Assembly (NCBI GenBank): GCA_902782225.1
Contig: CACZMF010000005.1
Location: 245,320 to 309,319, forward strand
Length of the DNA: 64,000 nt
Direction of reading: 5' to 3'
Origin: an uncultured Bacteroidia bacterium
GTDB taxonomy: Bacteria; Bacteroidota; Bacteroidia; Bacteroidales; UBA932
In this document: piece by piece, positions 36,549 to 44,618 of the stretch
Position numbering within the stretch: position 1 is the first letter of the stretch
Layout: the number at the start of each line of letters is the position of its first letter
The notes under the pieces: model-generated
What the model was told of the DNA's origin: nothing
The model's database searches: none
Seen by the model: the letters and a program-made list of their open reading frames with translations, nothing else
Translations under genes and position numbers: made by a program

Positions 36549-37700
36549 CTACAAGACGTAATCCCTTACATTGGCGGCGGTTATGGTGCTGTCGCCAAGG
36601 ATAAGCAGGCGCTCCACCACGTTGCGAAGCTCCCTGATGTTGCCTTTCCAGCTTCGCTCCTGCAGGAGCTTGACAGCCTCGTCGGAGAAGGTCTTGCGGG
36701 GCATCGCGGTCTCGGTGCAGATGCGGTCCACGAAGTAATCGACCAGCAGGGGGATGTCGCTCTTCCTTTCGTCCAGGCTGGGCACCTTGATGACTATCAC
36801 GCTGATACGGTGGTAGAGGTCTTCCCGGAAGTTGCCCTTTTCGATCTCGGCGCGGAGATCTTTGTTGGTCGCCGCGATGACGCGCACGTCAACCTTTATG
36901 TCGGTGTCGCTGCCCACGCGGGAGAGCTTGTTTTCCTGCAGCACGCGGAGCACCTTGGCCTGCGCCGCCAGCGACATGTCGCCGATTTCGTCGAGGAAGA
37001 GGGTGCCGCCGTCGGCCTGCTCGAACTTGCCCTTGTGCTGCTTGATGGCAGAGGTGAACGAGCCTTTTTCGTGACCGAACAGCTCGCTCTCGATCAGTTC
37101 GGAAGGGATGGCCGCGCAGTTCACTTCGATATAGGGCTGGGAGGCGCGGTCGCTGAGCTCATGCAGGCTCCTTGCCACCAGCTCCTTGCCGGAGCCGTTG
37201 CCTCCGGTGATCAGCACCCTGGCGGGCGTGGGGGCCACTTTTTCGATGATCTCGCGTATGTGCCCGATGGCCGGGGACTCGCCCACCATACGTTCGCCGC
37301 CGTAGACCTTCTTCTTCAACATGCGGGTCTGGGTGACGAGTTTCGATTTGTCGGTGGCGTTCTTGACGGTGATCAGTATGCGGTTGAGGTCCAGCGGCTT
37401 CTGGATGAAGTCGAAAGCGCCTTTCTTGATGCACTCCACGGCGGTGTCGATGTCGCCGTGGCCGGATATCATCACGACGGCGGCCTCACTGCCTTCTTCC
37501 GTCAGTTTGTCCAGCACCTCCATGCCGTCCATTCCGGGCATCTTGATGTCGCAGAATATGACGTCGTAGTGGGTCTTTGCGGCCATCGCAAGGCCGTCGG
37601 AGCCGTTTTCGGCGGTTTCAACAATGTAGCCTTCGTCGGAGAGTATCTCCTTCATCGAGTTGCGGATCGACCGCTCATCGTCAATAATAAGAATCTTCAT
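36549..37700 (-). CDS. Response regulator with sigma-54-type AAA+ domain, lacking GAFTGA and HTH
   Basis: 383 residues from the ATG at 37700; the longer open frame upstream runs through cmk and is not credible. REC domain at 1-120 (ILIIDDERS, phospho-Asp in [23 protein letters not shown]). AAA+ core at about 140-380: Walker A GGNGSGKE, Walker [12 protein letters not shown], arginine region [25 protein letters not shown]. The sigma-54 contact motif GAFTGA is replaced by GSFTSA and the protein ends right after the AAA+ lid, with no Fis-type HTH. It should bind ATP and be phosphorylated, but classical sigma-54 activation and DNA binding are doubtful. Divergent from cmk by 39 bp. Confidence 0.88.
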   Translation of the reverse strand: MKILIIDDERSIRNSMKEILSDEGYIVETAENGSDGLAMAAKTHYDVIFCDIKMPGMDGMEVLDKLTEEGSEAAVVMISGHGDIDTAVECIKKGAFDFIQKPLDLNRILITVKNATDKSKLVTQTRMLKKKVYGGERMVGESPAIGHIREIIEKVAPTPARVLITGGNGSGKELVARSLHELSDRASQPYIEVNCAAIPSELIESELFGHEKGSFTSAIKQHKGKFEQADGGTLFLDEIGDMSLAAQAKVLRVLQENKLSRVGSDTDIKVDVRVIAATNKDLRAEIEKGNFREDLYHRISVIVIKVPSLDERKSDIPLLVDYFVDRICTETAMPRKTFSDEAVKLLQERSWKGNIRELRNVVERLLILGDSTITAANVRDYVL

Positions 37701-37704
37701 ACCA

Positions 37705-37732
37705 CAAATATCGGTATTTTTTTCTACATTTG
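37705..37732. promoter_or_regulatory. Divergent near-leaderless promoters of the response regulator and cmk
   Basis: Only 39 bp separate the two ATGs. On the plus strand TACATTTG (37725-37732) ends seven bases before the cmk ATG. On the minus strand GATATTTG (37712-37705, one mismatch to TAnnTTTG) ends four bases before the regulator ATG. Transcription would start at or next to both start codons. Confidence 0.5.
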
Positions 37733-37739
37733 TGCTGAT

Positions 37740-38423
37740 ATGATTATTCCTGACATTATTATTGCCATAGACGGTTATTCTTCCACCGGCAAAAGTACGC
37801 TGGCAAAGAAAATCGCAGCCAGATTCGGATTCCTGTACCTCGATTCCGGCGCCCTCTACCGGGGCGTGACCCTGTTCGCCCAGGAGGAGTCGCTCATCAA
37901 CCGCGTCCACGTCGTGAGTCCCGCCCTGAAGGAGGCCCTGCAGGGGCTCGACCTGCATTTCGGGGCCGACGGACGGCTCTGCATGGGGCCCCGCTGCATC
38001 GAGCAGCAGATACGCTCTATGGAGGTGAGCGGCCAGGTGAGCCCTATTGCCGCCGTGCCCTACGTGCGCGAGTGGGTGGACGAAAAGCTCCACGAATTCG
38101 GCCGCAAGGGCCGCATCGTCATGGACGGCCGCGACATCGGCACCGCCGTATTCCCGGACGCCCAGCTTAAAATATTCATGACTGCAAGCGAGGAAGTGCG
38201 CGCCAGGAGGCGCTACGACGAGCTGGTGGCCAAGGGCGAAAGCCCGCTTCTGGAGGAAGTGGTCAAGAACCTGCGCGAGCGCGACTACATCGACTCCCAC
38301 CGCGAGACCGCGCCCCTGCGCCGGGCCGAAGACGCCTTCGAGCTGGACAATTCCGACATGAGTTTCGAAGAGGAGCTCGCATGGGTGCAGGGCCTCATCC
38401 AGGGCAAGTTCGGCATCCTATGA
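37740..38423 (+). CDS. cmk: Cytidylate kinase
   Basis: 227 residues from the ATG at 37740. P-loop IAIDGYSSTGKSTLAKKIA, YLDSGALYRG, the CMP-binding region DGRDIGTAVFPDAQLKIFM, the LID-type segment SEEVRARRRYDEL and the C-terminal LDNSDMSFEEELAWV all match bacterial Cmk. It phosphorylates CMP and dCMP. The frame is open far upstream but that part is antisense to the response regulator. Its stop overlaps the ispH start by four bases (ATGA). Confidence 0.97.
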   Translation: MIIPDIIIAIDGYSSTGKSTLAKKIAARFGFLYLDSGALYRGVTLFAQEESLINRVHVVSPALKEALQGLDLHFGADGRLCMGPRCIEQQIRSMEVSGQVSPIAAVPYVREWVDEKLHEFGRKGRIVMDGRDIGTAVFPDAQLKIFMTASEEVRARRRYDELVAKGESPLLEEVVKNLRERDYIDSHRETAPLRRAEDAFELDNSDMSFEEELAWVQGLIQGKFGIL

Positions 38424-39289
38424 TACGCGTCGAGACGGACGCCCACTCCGGATTCTGCGGCGGGGTCATCCGCGCCATTTCGACCGCCGAGAAGTTCCTC
38501 TCGGAGGGCGGCGGCAGGCTCTGGTCGCTGGGCGCCATAGTCCACAACGAAGCGGAGCTCTCCCGCCTCTCCGGCGAAGGACTCGGGATGGTGGAGCACG
38601 ACGGGCTGGAGGCCCTCAACGAAGGCGACACAGTCCTGATCCGTGCCCACGGCGAGCCTCCCACGACTTATAAGACGCTTGCCGACAATGGCTTGCGCGT
38701 AATCGACTGCACCTGCCCCGTGGTGCTGAAACTTCAGGCGCGGATACGCGAGGCATCGCTCCGTGCGCAGGTGCTCATCTTCGGGAAAGTGGGGCACCCG
38801 GAAGTGCTCGGGCTGGTCGGCCAGACCGGCGGCAAGGCACTTGTGGTGGAGGGCCCGGAGCAGATGGCGGCGCTTGTATCCGGCGGCCGCATCGACACTT
38901 CGGCCCCGGTGGAACTGTTCTCCCAGACCACGATGAGCCCGGAAGCTTATGCCGAACTGGAAGCAAGGCTCCGGAGCCTTATGTCAGGCCCGGTCACCGT
39001 CCACAACAGCATCTGCGCCCAGGTAGCGTCGCGTCACAGGGAGCTTGCCTCCTTTGCCGCAAGCCACGACGTAATCATCTTTGTATCAGGAAGTTCCAGC
39101 TCCAACGGCAAGGTCCTTTACCAGTGGTGCAAGGCCGTCAATCCACGCAGCTACCATATCGGCGCCCCCGAGGAACTGCGGCCGGAATGGTTCGAGGGAG
39201 CCGGGAGCGCCGGCGTCTGCGGCGCCACCTCCACTCCCCGCTGGCTCCTGGAGAAGGTCGCCGCCGCCATTCCGGGAACGTCTTCATAA
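38420..39289 (+). CDS. ispH: 4-hydroxy-3-methylbut-2-enyl diphosphate reductase IspH
   Basis: 289 residues from the ATG at 38420. The three iron-sulfur cysteines are present: Cys13 in GFCGGV, Cys99 in DCTCPVV, and the Cys of HNSICAQVASRHRE. Active-site blocks RAHGEPP, GKVGHPEVLG, SGSSSSNG and GATSTPRWLLE are intact. IspH makes IPP and DMAPP in the last step of the MEP isoprenoid pathway. It is coupled to cmk by a 4-bp overlap. Confidence 0.97.
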   Translation: MIRVETDAHSGFCGGVIRAISTAEKFLSEGGGRLWSLGAIVHNEAELSRLSGEGLGMVEHDGLEALNEGDTVLIRAHGEPPTTYKTLADNGLRVIDCTCPVVLKLQARIREASLRAQVLIFGKVGHPEVLGLVGQTGGKALVVEGPEQMAALVSGGRIDTSAPVELFSQTTMSPEAYAELEARLRSLMSGPVTVHNSICAQVASRHRELASFAASHDVIIFVSGSSSSNGKVLYQWCKAVNPRSYHIGAPEELRPEWFEGAGSAGVCGATSTPRWLLEKVAAAIPGTSS

Positions 39290-39321
39290 TTTGCAAGAAA
39301 TGCAGCAAATTGTTATATTTG
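39290..39321 (+). promoter_or_regulatory. efp promoter (TTTG-N20-TATATTTG)
   Basis: TTTG at 39290-39293 overlaps the last base of the ispH stop region, and TATATTTG lies at 39314-39321 with a 20-nt spacer, a full match to the Bacteroidota consensus. The efp ATG is 33 nt downstream. Confidence 0.75.
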
Positions 39322-39354
39322 CGAATTGTAGAAACATTATAACACATTATCAAT

Positions 39355-39918
39355 ATGGCAACAACAGCAGATTTTAAAAACGGTCTTTATCTGAAATTCA
39401 ACGACAAACCCTGTATGATCGTGTGGTTCCAGCACGTCAAGCCCGGCAAAGGCCCCGCTTTCGTGAAGACCAAACTCCGCAACCTGGAGAACGGACGAAT
39501 CCTCGAAAACACTTTCACCGCAGGTGCAAAGATCGAAACCATCGAAGTGGAGCGCCGTCCCTACCAGTTCCTCTATGCCGAGGAAGACGGATTCAACTTC
39601 ATGCACGAAGAGACCTATGAGCAGATCCTTCTCCCGAAAGACGTCGTCGAGAACGCCGACCTCATGAAGGAAGGACAGCACGTGGAAATGATGTTCGTAG
39701 TCGGCGAGGAGAAGTGCCTCACCTGCGAACTCCCCACCTACGTGACCCTCGAAGTCACCTACAGCGAGCCCGCAGTGAAGGGCAACACCGCATCCTCCTC
39801 CGCCCTCAAGGAAGTCACCCTCGAGACCGGAGCCAAGATCATGGTTCCCCTCTTCATCGAGACCGGCGAGAAGATCACCGTCAACACCACGGACCGCAGC
39901 TACGGCCAGAGAGTGTAA
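39355..39918 (+). CDS. efp: Translation elongation factor P
   Basis: 187 residues, normal EF-P length with three beta-barrel domains. The ribosome-reaching loop reads KPGKGPAF with Lys32 at the tip; the C-terminal signature GAKIMVPLFIETGEKITVNT is present. EF-P rescues ribosomes stalled at proline runs. It has its own consensus promoter and may lead the plus-strand operon that continues to about 49.2 kb. Confidence 0.98.
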   Translation: MATTADFKNGLYLKFNDKPCMIVWFQHVKPGKGPAFVKTKLRNLENGRILENTFTAGAKIETIEVERRPYQFLYAEEDGFNFMHEETYEQILLPKDVVENADLMKEGQHVEMMFVVGEEKCLTCELPTYVTLEVTYSEPAVKGNTASSSALKEVTLETGAKIMVPLFIETGEKITVNTTDRSYGQRV

Positions 39919-39937
39919 ACCTGTTATCTAAACTGAT

Positions 39938-40735
39938 ATGAAGAAATTCTTCTCCGTTATCCTGGTGCTCGGCCTCTGCGCAGCTGCTTCGGCCCAGGAC
40001 GTCAAGCTCTCCGACAAGGAGCTCTACAACGCCATCTGGGCGATGGGACAGATGTTCCCCGACGGATTCACCCTCGACCTCACCACCATGAGGCAGCCCC
40101 AGAAGGGCCTTATGGTGTCCTATGCCGCCACCCAGAACAGCTTCGACAAGAAAAGCATCCCCGGAGTGGTCAAGCACGCCCGCGCCCACAACAATCTCGT
40201 GGGCGGATGGCGCGATCCCGAGACTGGCAAATACTACTTCGACAGCACCCGCTGCTTCCCCGAAGACAGCCTTGCAGCCGCCCTCGCCTTCGCCCGTGAA
40301 AACGGCCAGCACACCGTCTATGACGCAGGCAAGCAGATAAACGTCAAGTCCAACTACGAGCAGAAGGAATGCCGCATCATCTTCGACTGCGACATGGGCT
40401 CCAGCACCGACGACCTCTTCGCCCTGATGATGCTCTACCGCTACATGGACATGAAGCGCTGCAAACTTCTACGGCTATCCGCAGATTCCCGTGGGTCTGG
40501 AGCGCCGCGGCATCAAGGACCCCAAGGTGTTCATCCCCTACCACAACGTGGCCTACGCCCGCGACGAGGATGCACAGCTCCTTTTCAAGCAGACCTACAA
40601 GGCTCCCGGAGAGTATCCCGAGGCCTACAAGCTCTACCGCAAGATTCTCGCCGAGCAGCCCGACGGCAGCGTGACCATCGCCTCCGTGGGCTTCGTGACC
40701 TCCCTTGCCCACCTCCTGCAGTCCGTGCCGGATGA
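39938..40735 (+). pseudogene. Nucleoside hydrolase-like gene, N-terminal part (frameshifted)
   Basis: Signal peptide MKKFFSVILVLGLCAAASAQ, a ~125-residue N-terminal domain (LYNAIWAMGQMFPDGFTLDL, GVVKHARAHNNLVGGW), then the start of the hydrolase with DCDMGSSTDDLFALMMLY, equivalent to the DxDxGxDD metal site. After KRCKLL (about 40470) the frame changes: the continuing translation is unrelated and the true continuation (NFYGYPQIPVGLERRG) is in the next frame. Homologous proteins have a stretch between these blocks that is absent here, so a deletion of roughly 60-100 bp, not a multiple of three, is the likely cause. A sequencing or assembly error is possible. The frame runs on to 40735 by chance. 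Confidence 0.75.
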
Positions 40736-41237
40736 GCTTTCCCCGCTCAACGGCGTGGAGCTCGTGCGTAAGAAGGTCAAGAACATCTACCTGATGGGCG
40801 GCGTGTTCGGAGAAGCGGTCGAGCCCGACTACAACTTCACCCAGGCCATCGATTTCTCGCTCAAGTTCTTCGAACTCTGGCCGAAGGAACTGGACATGAT
40901 CTTCTCCCCCGGCGAAGTGGGCGACCCGCTCCGCTACCCCGACGACCAGGTCATTTCCGATATCTGGTGGACCGAATGCCACCCCATCAAGTGGGTCTAT
41001 GAATATCTGCAGTGCGACACCGGCCAGAAGATGTGGGATCCCCTCGCAGTCATCAACGCCGTGGAAGGTGACGACATCTACACCCTGTCCGAGCGCGGAT
41101 GGGTGGAGCTCACCCCCAGGGGCGAGACCATCTTCACCCCCGACCCCAAGGGCAACTGCCGCTACCAGCTCCCCGGCGACGAGGTCTGGTGCGACACCGT
41201 ACTGAAGTATATACGCTTAATGGCTATTCAGCACTAA
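40464..41237 (+). pseudogene. Nucleoside hydrolase-like gene, C-terminal part
   Basis: The second frame carries the rest of the inosine/uridine-type hydrolase: NFYGYPQIPVGLERRGIKD, SVTIASVGFVTSLAHLL, NIYLMGGVF, a region replacing the usual FNxxxDPEAA block (YNFTQAIDFSLKFF), and MWDPLAVINAVEG with the late conserved Asp. A start codon is available only at 40491 (GTG-type), which would yield a 248-residue product without the metal-binding N-terminus, unlikely to be active. Two bases separate it from the next gene. Confidence 0.75.
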
Positions 41238-41238
41238 T

Positions 41239-42156
41239 ATGGTGAATATCAAAATGTTTATGCTTGCTGCCGGACTTTGTCTGGCAGCAACGCTTTCCGC
41301 CCAGAACAAGGGCTTTGTGTCCGTACCCCTCTCCACCGACACTTTCTCCAACCGGCACATCACCCGCTTCGAGAAAGCCAACTATCAGGGAATGGACTGC
41401 TACAAGAATTTCGTCGTCAGCCTCCAGCACACCGGCATCGCCACCGTGTGGAAATACGACGGCAAGGACGCCCTGGAGAAACTGGGCGGCTTCAAGCTCG
41501 CAACCCACGACGACGTGAACCACTCCAACGTGTGCTCCTTCGGCGTGGAAAAGTTCGACAAGGCCGACCCTATGCCCGTCATCTATGTGAGCCAGTGCCA
41601 CAAGAAGCCCTACAAAGGGCGCAAGGACGTGCTCTTCGTGGAAAGGGTGAATCCTGATTTCCAGGGTTCTTCGCTGGTGCAGACCATCCATTTCGAGGAT
41701 GTGGACGCACTGTTCGGCTACGCCCTCCAGTGGGTCGTGGACAGGAAGAACAAATGCCTCTACGGCTTCGGCAACACCACCTTCGACAAGGACGTCGAGA
41801 ACAACAGGCACCGCATCATCAAGTTCCGCCTGCCCAAGATTTCCGAAGGCGACGTGGTGTTCACCAAAGACGACGTCATCGAGACCTACTGCGTCGAGGA
41901 CTACGGCCTGAGGTACGCCACCATAGGCCAGGGACTCTGCGTTTCCAAGGGCCGCCTGATGATGCCCACAGGCCTCGGCACCCCCGAATACCCCAGCTAC
42001 CTTTTTGTCTGGGACCTGGGGAAGCGCCGCCCCGTGGAGGTGCTGGACATGAGCCTCGGCACCACCGGCGAACTTGAAGACCTCGCCGAATACAAATGCG
42101 GCCGCTTCCTGGTCCAGGGCCAGGACGGTCTATTCGAAATGCGTTACCGTAAATAA
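41239..42156 (+). CDS. Secreted protein of unknown function, propeller-like
   Basis: 305 residues with signal peptide ending LAATLSAQ; an ATG at 41254 (MFMLAAGLC) could also start it. The mature part alternates short strands (GFVSVPLSTDTFSNRHITRF, GIATVWKYDG, PVIYVSQCHKK, RHRIIKFRLP, PSYLFVWDLGKR) in a way that suggests a beta-propeller. I do not recognise a family with confidence. It follows the hydrolase remnant by 1 bp and precedes the synthetase gene by 1 bp, so it is part of the same transcript. Confidence 0.7.
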   Translation: MVNIKMFMLAAGLCLAATLSAQNKGFVSVPLSTDTFSNRHITRFEKANYQGMDCYKNFVVSLQHTGIATVWKYDGKDALEKLGGFKLATHDDVNHSNVCSFGVEKFDKADPMPVIYVSQCHKKPYKGRKDVLFVERVNPDFQGSSLVQTIHFEDVDALFGYALQWVVDRKNKCLYGFGNTTFDKDVENNRHRIIKFRLPKISEGDVVFTKDDVIETYCVEDYGLRYATIGQGLCVSKGRLMMPTGLGTPEYPSYLFVWDLGKRRPVEVLDMSLGTTGELEDLAEYKCGRFLVQGQDGLFEMRYRK

Positions 42157-42157
42157 A

Positions 42158-43204
42158 ATGGACCTCCACTGCGAAGCCATACTGGACGAGTACAGGGAAA
42201 ACCTGCCCCGCTTCCTTGAGGTCAAGGAAGAGATTCTCTCCAGCCTTAAATCCACCTTCGACGAGGCCGGCCTCCTCCTTGCCGGCCTCGAATCGAGGGT
42301 CAAGACCGAGTCGTCGCTGGCCGGCAAACTCGAGCTCAAAGGCCAGAAATACAAGACCCTCGCCGACATCACCGACATCATAGGCCTGCGCATCATCACC
42401 TTCTACATCGACGACGTGGACAAGGTGGCCTCCGCCGTAGAGAGACTCTTCACCGTGGACTGGGAGAACAGCGTGGACAAGCGAAAAGTCCACGAAATCG
42501 ACAGTTTCGGCTACCTCTCCCTCCACTATATCTGCTCGCGCCCGGATTTCCCCTACCGCTTCGAGATCCAGATGCGCACCGTCCTGCAGCACGCCTGGGC
42601 CAATATGAACCACGACACCGGCTACAAGAGCGGCGTGGAGGTGCCGAAGAGGTACCTGCGCAATCTCAGCCGCCTTGCCGGCATGCTGGAACTGGTGGAC
42701 GAGCAGTTCAGCCTGATCCGCAGCGAACTCACGGACTACCGCCGCAAGGTGCAGGCCCTCGTGGCCTCCGGCAACCTCGATGAAGTGCCCCTGGACGGCG
42801 ACACCTTCCGCAGTTTCCTGGGCCTGCATCCCTTCAACCAGCTCAACCGCAGGATAGCCTCCGTCAACCAGGCCGAGATCCAGGACGTCCCCCTGATGAA
42901 CTTCATGCCGGTGTTCAAGGCAATGGGCTGCAATACCCTCGGCGACATCACCAGAATCATCAAGGAATATTCCGAAGGCGCCTACCAGATTGCCTGCTAC
43001 CAGATTGGCCTGACCGACCTCGACATCATCTCTTCATCCATAGGTCCGCAGAACCTCTGCATCGCCTTCATCCTGAAGCGCGGCGGCGGCAGGGCCGGCA
43101 TCAAACTGATGTTCGACGCCCTCAACGGCCCTTCGGAGAGCAACGAATCCATAGCCGCCTTCCTGGTGGAGCAGGCGCAGGATCTACCTTTTATGAATCA
43201 ATAA
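42158..43204 (+). CDS. RelA/SpoT-domain (p)ppGpp synthetase-like protein
   Basis: 348 residues from the ATG at 42158, directly after the previous stop; the open frame upstream overlaps that gene. The synthetase domain lies at about 50-170 with KYKTLADITDIIGLRIITFY, DSFGYLSLHYICS and FEIQMRTVLQHAWANMNHDT, the standard RelA_SpoT blocks. There is no HD, TGS or ACT domain, so it is a small-alarmone-synthetase-type protein with a C-terminal extension of ~160 residues. It probably transfers pyrophosphate from ATP to GDP/GTP. The HD hydrolase is encoded 3 bp downstream, which gives a split synthesis/hydrolysis pair. Confidence 0.88.
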   Translation: MDLHCEAILDEYRENLPRFLEVKEEILSSLKSTFDEAGLLLAGLESRVKTESSLAGKLELKGQKYKTLADITDIIGLRIITFYIDDVDKVASAVERLFTVDWENSVDKRKVHEIDSFGYLSLHYICSRPDFPYRFEIQMRTVLQHAWANMNHDTGYKSGVEVPKRYLRNLSRLAGMLELVDEQFSLIRSELTDYRRKVQALVASGNLDEVPLDGDTFRSFLGLHPFNQLNRRIASVNQAEIQDVPLMNFMPVFKAMGCNTLGDITRIIKEYSEGAYQIACYQIGLTDLDIISSSIGPQNLCIAFILKRGGGRAGIKLMFDALNGPSESNESIAAFLVEQAQDLPFMNQ

Positions 43205-43207
43205 CTT

Positions 43208-43786
43208 ATGGCAAACAACCCCCTCGACACCTCCCTTCTTGACCGGGCCATCGTGTTTGCGGTCAAAGCCCACGCCGGCACCGAGAGGCGCGGCAAAGGC
43301 TTTCCCTATATAGTCCATCCCATGGAGGCGATGGAAATCGTGTCCACAATGACCGCCGACCAGGAGCTGCTGGCCGCGGCCGCACTCCACGACGTGGTCG
43401 AAGACACCCCCTGCACGGAAGAGGACATACGTGCCGAATTCGGCGACAGGATCGCATCCCTGGTGGCCGCCGAAAGCGACACCTTCGAGGAGGGCGTCAG
43501 CGAGGAGGACAGCTGGCACAGCCGCAAGCGCGCCGCCATCGAAAGGCTCGCCAGGGCCCCGCACGACGCCAAGATCGTGGCCCTCGGAGACAAGCTTTCC
43601 AACATGAGGGCCATAGCAAGGGACTATGCCCTGCAAGGCGACGGGCTCTGGAAGATATTCCACGCCAAGGACCCCAAAGACCACGAGTGGCACTACAGAG
43701 GCCTGGCGGACTCCCTCCGCGAACTGGAGGACACATTTGCATTCCGCGAATTCGAGCGGCTCATCAATCAGGTATTCAGTAAATAG
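43208..43786 (+). CDS. HD-domain small alarmone hydrolase-like protein
   Basis: 192 residues. SpoT-type HD motifs: FPYIVHPMEAMEIV (His37), ALHDVVEDT (His61-Asp62, Glu65-Asp66), and AKIVALGDKLSNMRAI. Length and single-domain layout match Mesh1-like hydrolases that remove the 3'-pyrophosphate of (p)ppGpp using manganese. It lies 3 bp after the synthetase gene and 1 bp before the APH-like kinase gene, so levels of enzyme and counter-enzyme are probably fixed together. Confidence 0.88.
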   Translation: MANNPLDTSLLDRAIVFAVKAHAGTERRGKGFPYIVHPMEAMEIVSTMTADQELLAAAALHDVVEDTPCTEEDIRAEFGDRIASLVAAESDTFEEGVSEEDSWHSRKRAAIERLARAPHDAKIVALGDKLSNMRAIARDYALQGDGLWKIFHAKDPKDHEWHYRGLADSLRELEDTFAFREFERLINQVFSK

Positions 43787-43787
43787 C

Positions 43788-44618
43788 ATGAAAGCAATCC
43801 CCATCAACATGGACGATTACGTCCTCTCCGGCGGAGGAGCCAACGGAGAAAGCTACGACCATCGCGACGACCCTTCCGTGATGCTCAAACTCTACTTCCC
43901 CGGCAAGATACAGCAGCCGCTCGACGAAATGCTGCTCGCCCGGAAGGTCTATGACCTCGGCATCCCCACCCCGGAGCCGGGCGAATACGTGGTCACTCCG
44001 GACGGCCGCTACGGCATACGCTTCCACCGCATCCTGGGGAAAAAGTCCTACGCGCGCGCAGTTGCGGACAACCCCGAAAAAATCCAGCAGTATGCCGAAG
44101 AATTCGCCCGGTGCTGCACCGAGCTGCACCGTATCCACGTGGATACCAATGAATTCGAAAACGTCAAGGAACGCTACTACCGCCTGCTGGAAGAGAATCC
44201 CTTCTTCACCCCCGTGCAGAAAGACAGGATAGGCCGTTTCATCGCCGACGCCCCCGACACCGACACCGCCATCCACGGCGACCTGCAGTTCGGCAACGTG
44301 ATATTCGTCGGTGACCAGCGCTACTTCATCGACCTGGGCGACTTCTGCTACGGCTACAAGCTCTTCGACACCGGAATGGTCTATCTGTGCTGCTGCCTGA
44401 GCAAGGAAGAATTCATCCAGGAAGCATTCCACATGCCCAAGCCCACCGCCATCAAGTTCTGGCAGTGCTTTGCCCACGCCTACTTCGGAGCCGACCGGAC
44501 CATCCGCGACATCGAAGAAGAAATCCGTCCCTATGCCGGGCTCAAGACCCTTATCGTGGAGCGCGACACCAAATGCCCTATGCCCGAGTTGCGGGAGGGC
44601 CTGAGTTCACTGTTATGA
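43788..44618 (+). CDS. Aminoglycoside-phosphotransferase-fold kinase (TIGR02172-like)
   Basis: 276 residues from the ATG at 43788. Kinase-like motifs: nucleotide-loop region SGGGANGESYDH, catalytic IHGDLQFGNVIF (HxDxxxxN) and metal motif YFIDLGDFCYG. The TIGR02172 type, first described as a Fibrobacter paralog family, fits best. The substrate is unknown: it could be a small molecule or a protein. It sits between the alarmone pair and the PP2C/STAS pair, which makes a signalling role more likely than antibiotic resistance. Its stop overlaps the next start (ATGA). Confidence 0.82.
   Translation: MKAIPINMDDYVLSGGGANGESYDHRDDPSVMLKLYFPGKIQQPLDEMLLARKVYDLGIPTPEPGEYVVTPDGRYGIRFHRILGKKSYARAVADNPEKIQQYAEEFARCCTELHRIHVDTNEFENVKERYYRLLEENPFFTPVQKDRIGRFIADAPDTDTAIHGDLQFGNVIFVGDQRYFIDLGDFCYGYKLFDTGMVYLCCCLSKEEFIQEAFHMPKPTAIKFWQCFAHAYFGADRTIRDIEEEIRPYAGLKTLIVERDTKCPMPELREGLSSLL

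Noticed and set aside
36810-37739. N-terminal extension of cmk (and of the response regulator on the other strand)
   Set aside because: Open frames run through each other's gene; the conserved starts are the ATGs at 37740 and 37700.
43788-44618. Aminoglycoside resistance gene
   Set aside because: It has the kinase fold but the TIGR02172-like pattern and the signalling neighbourhood argue against antibiotic resistance.
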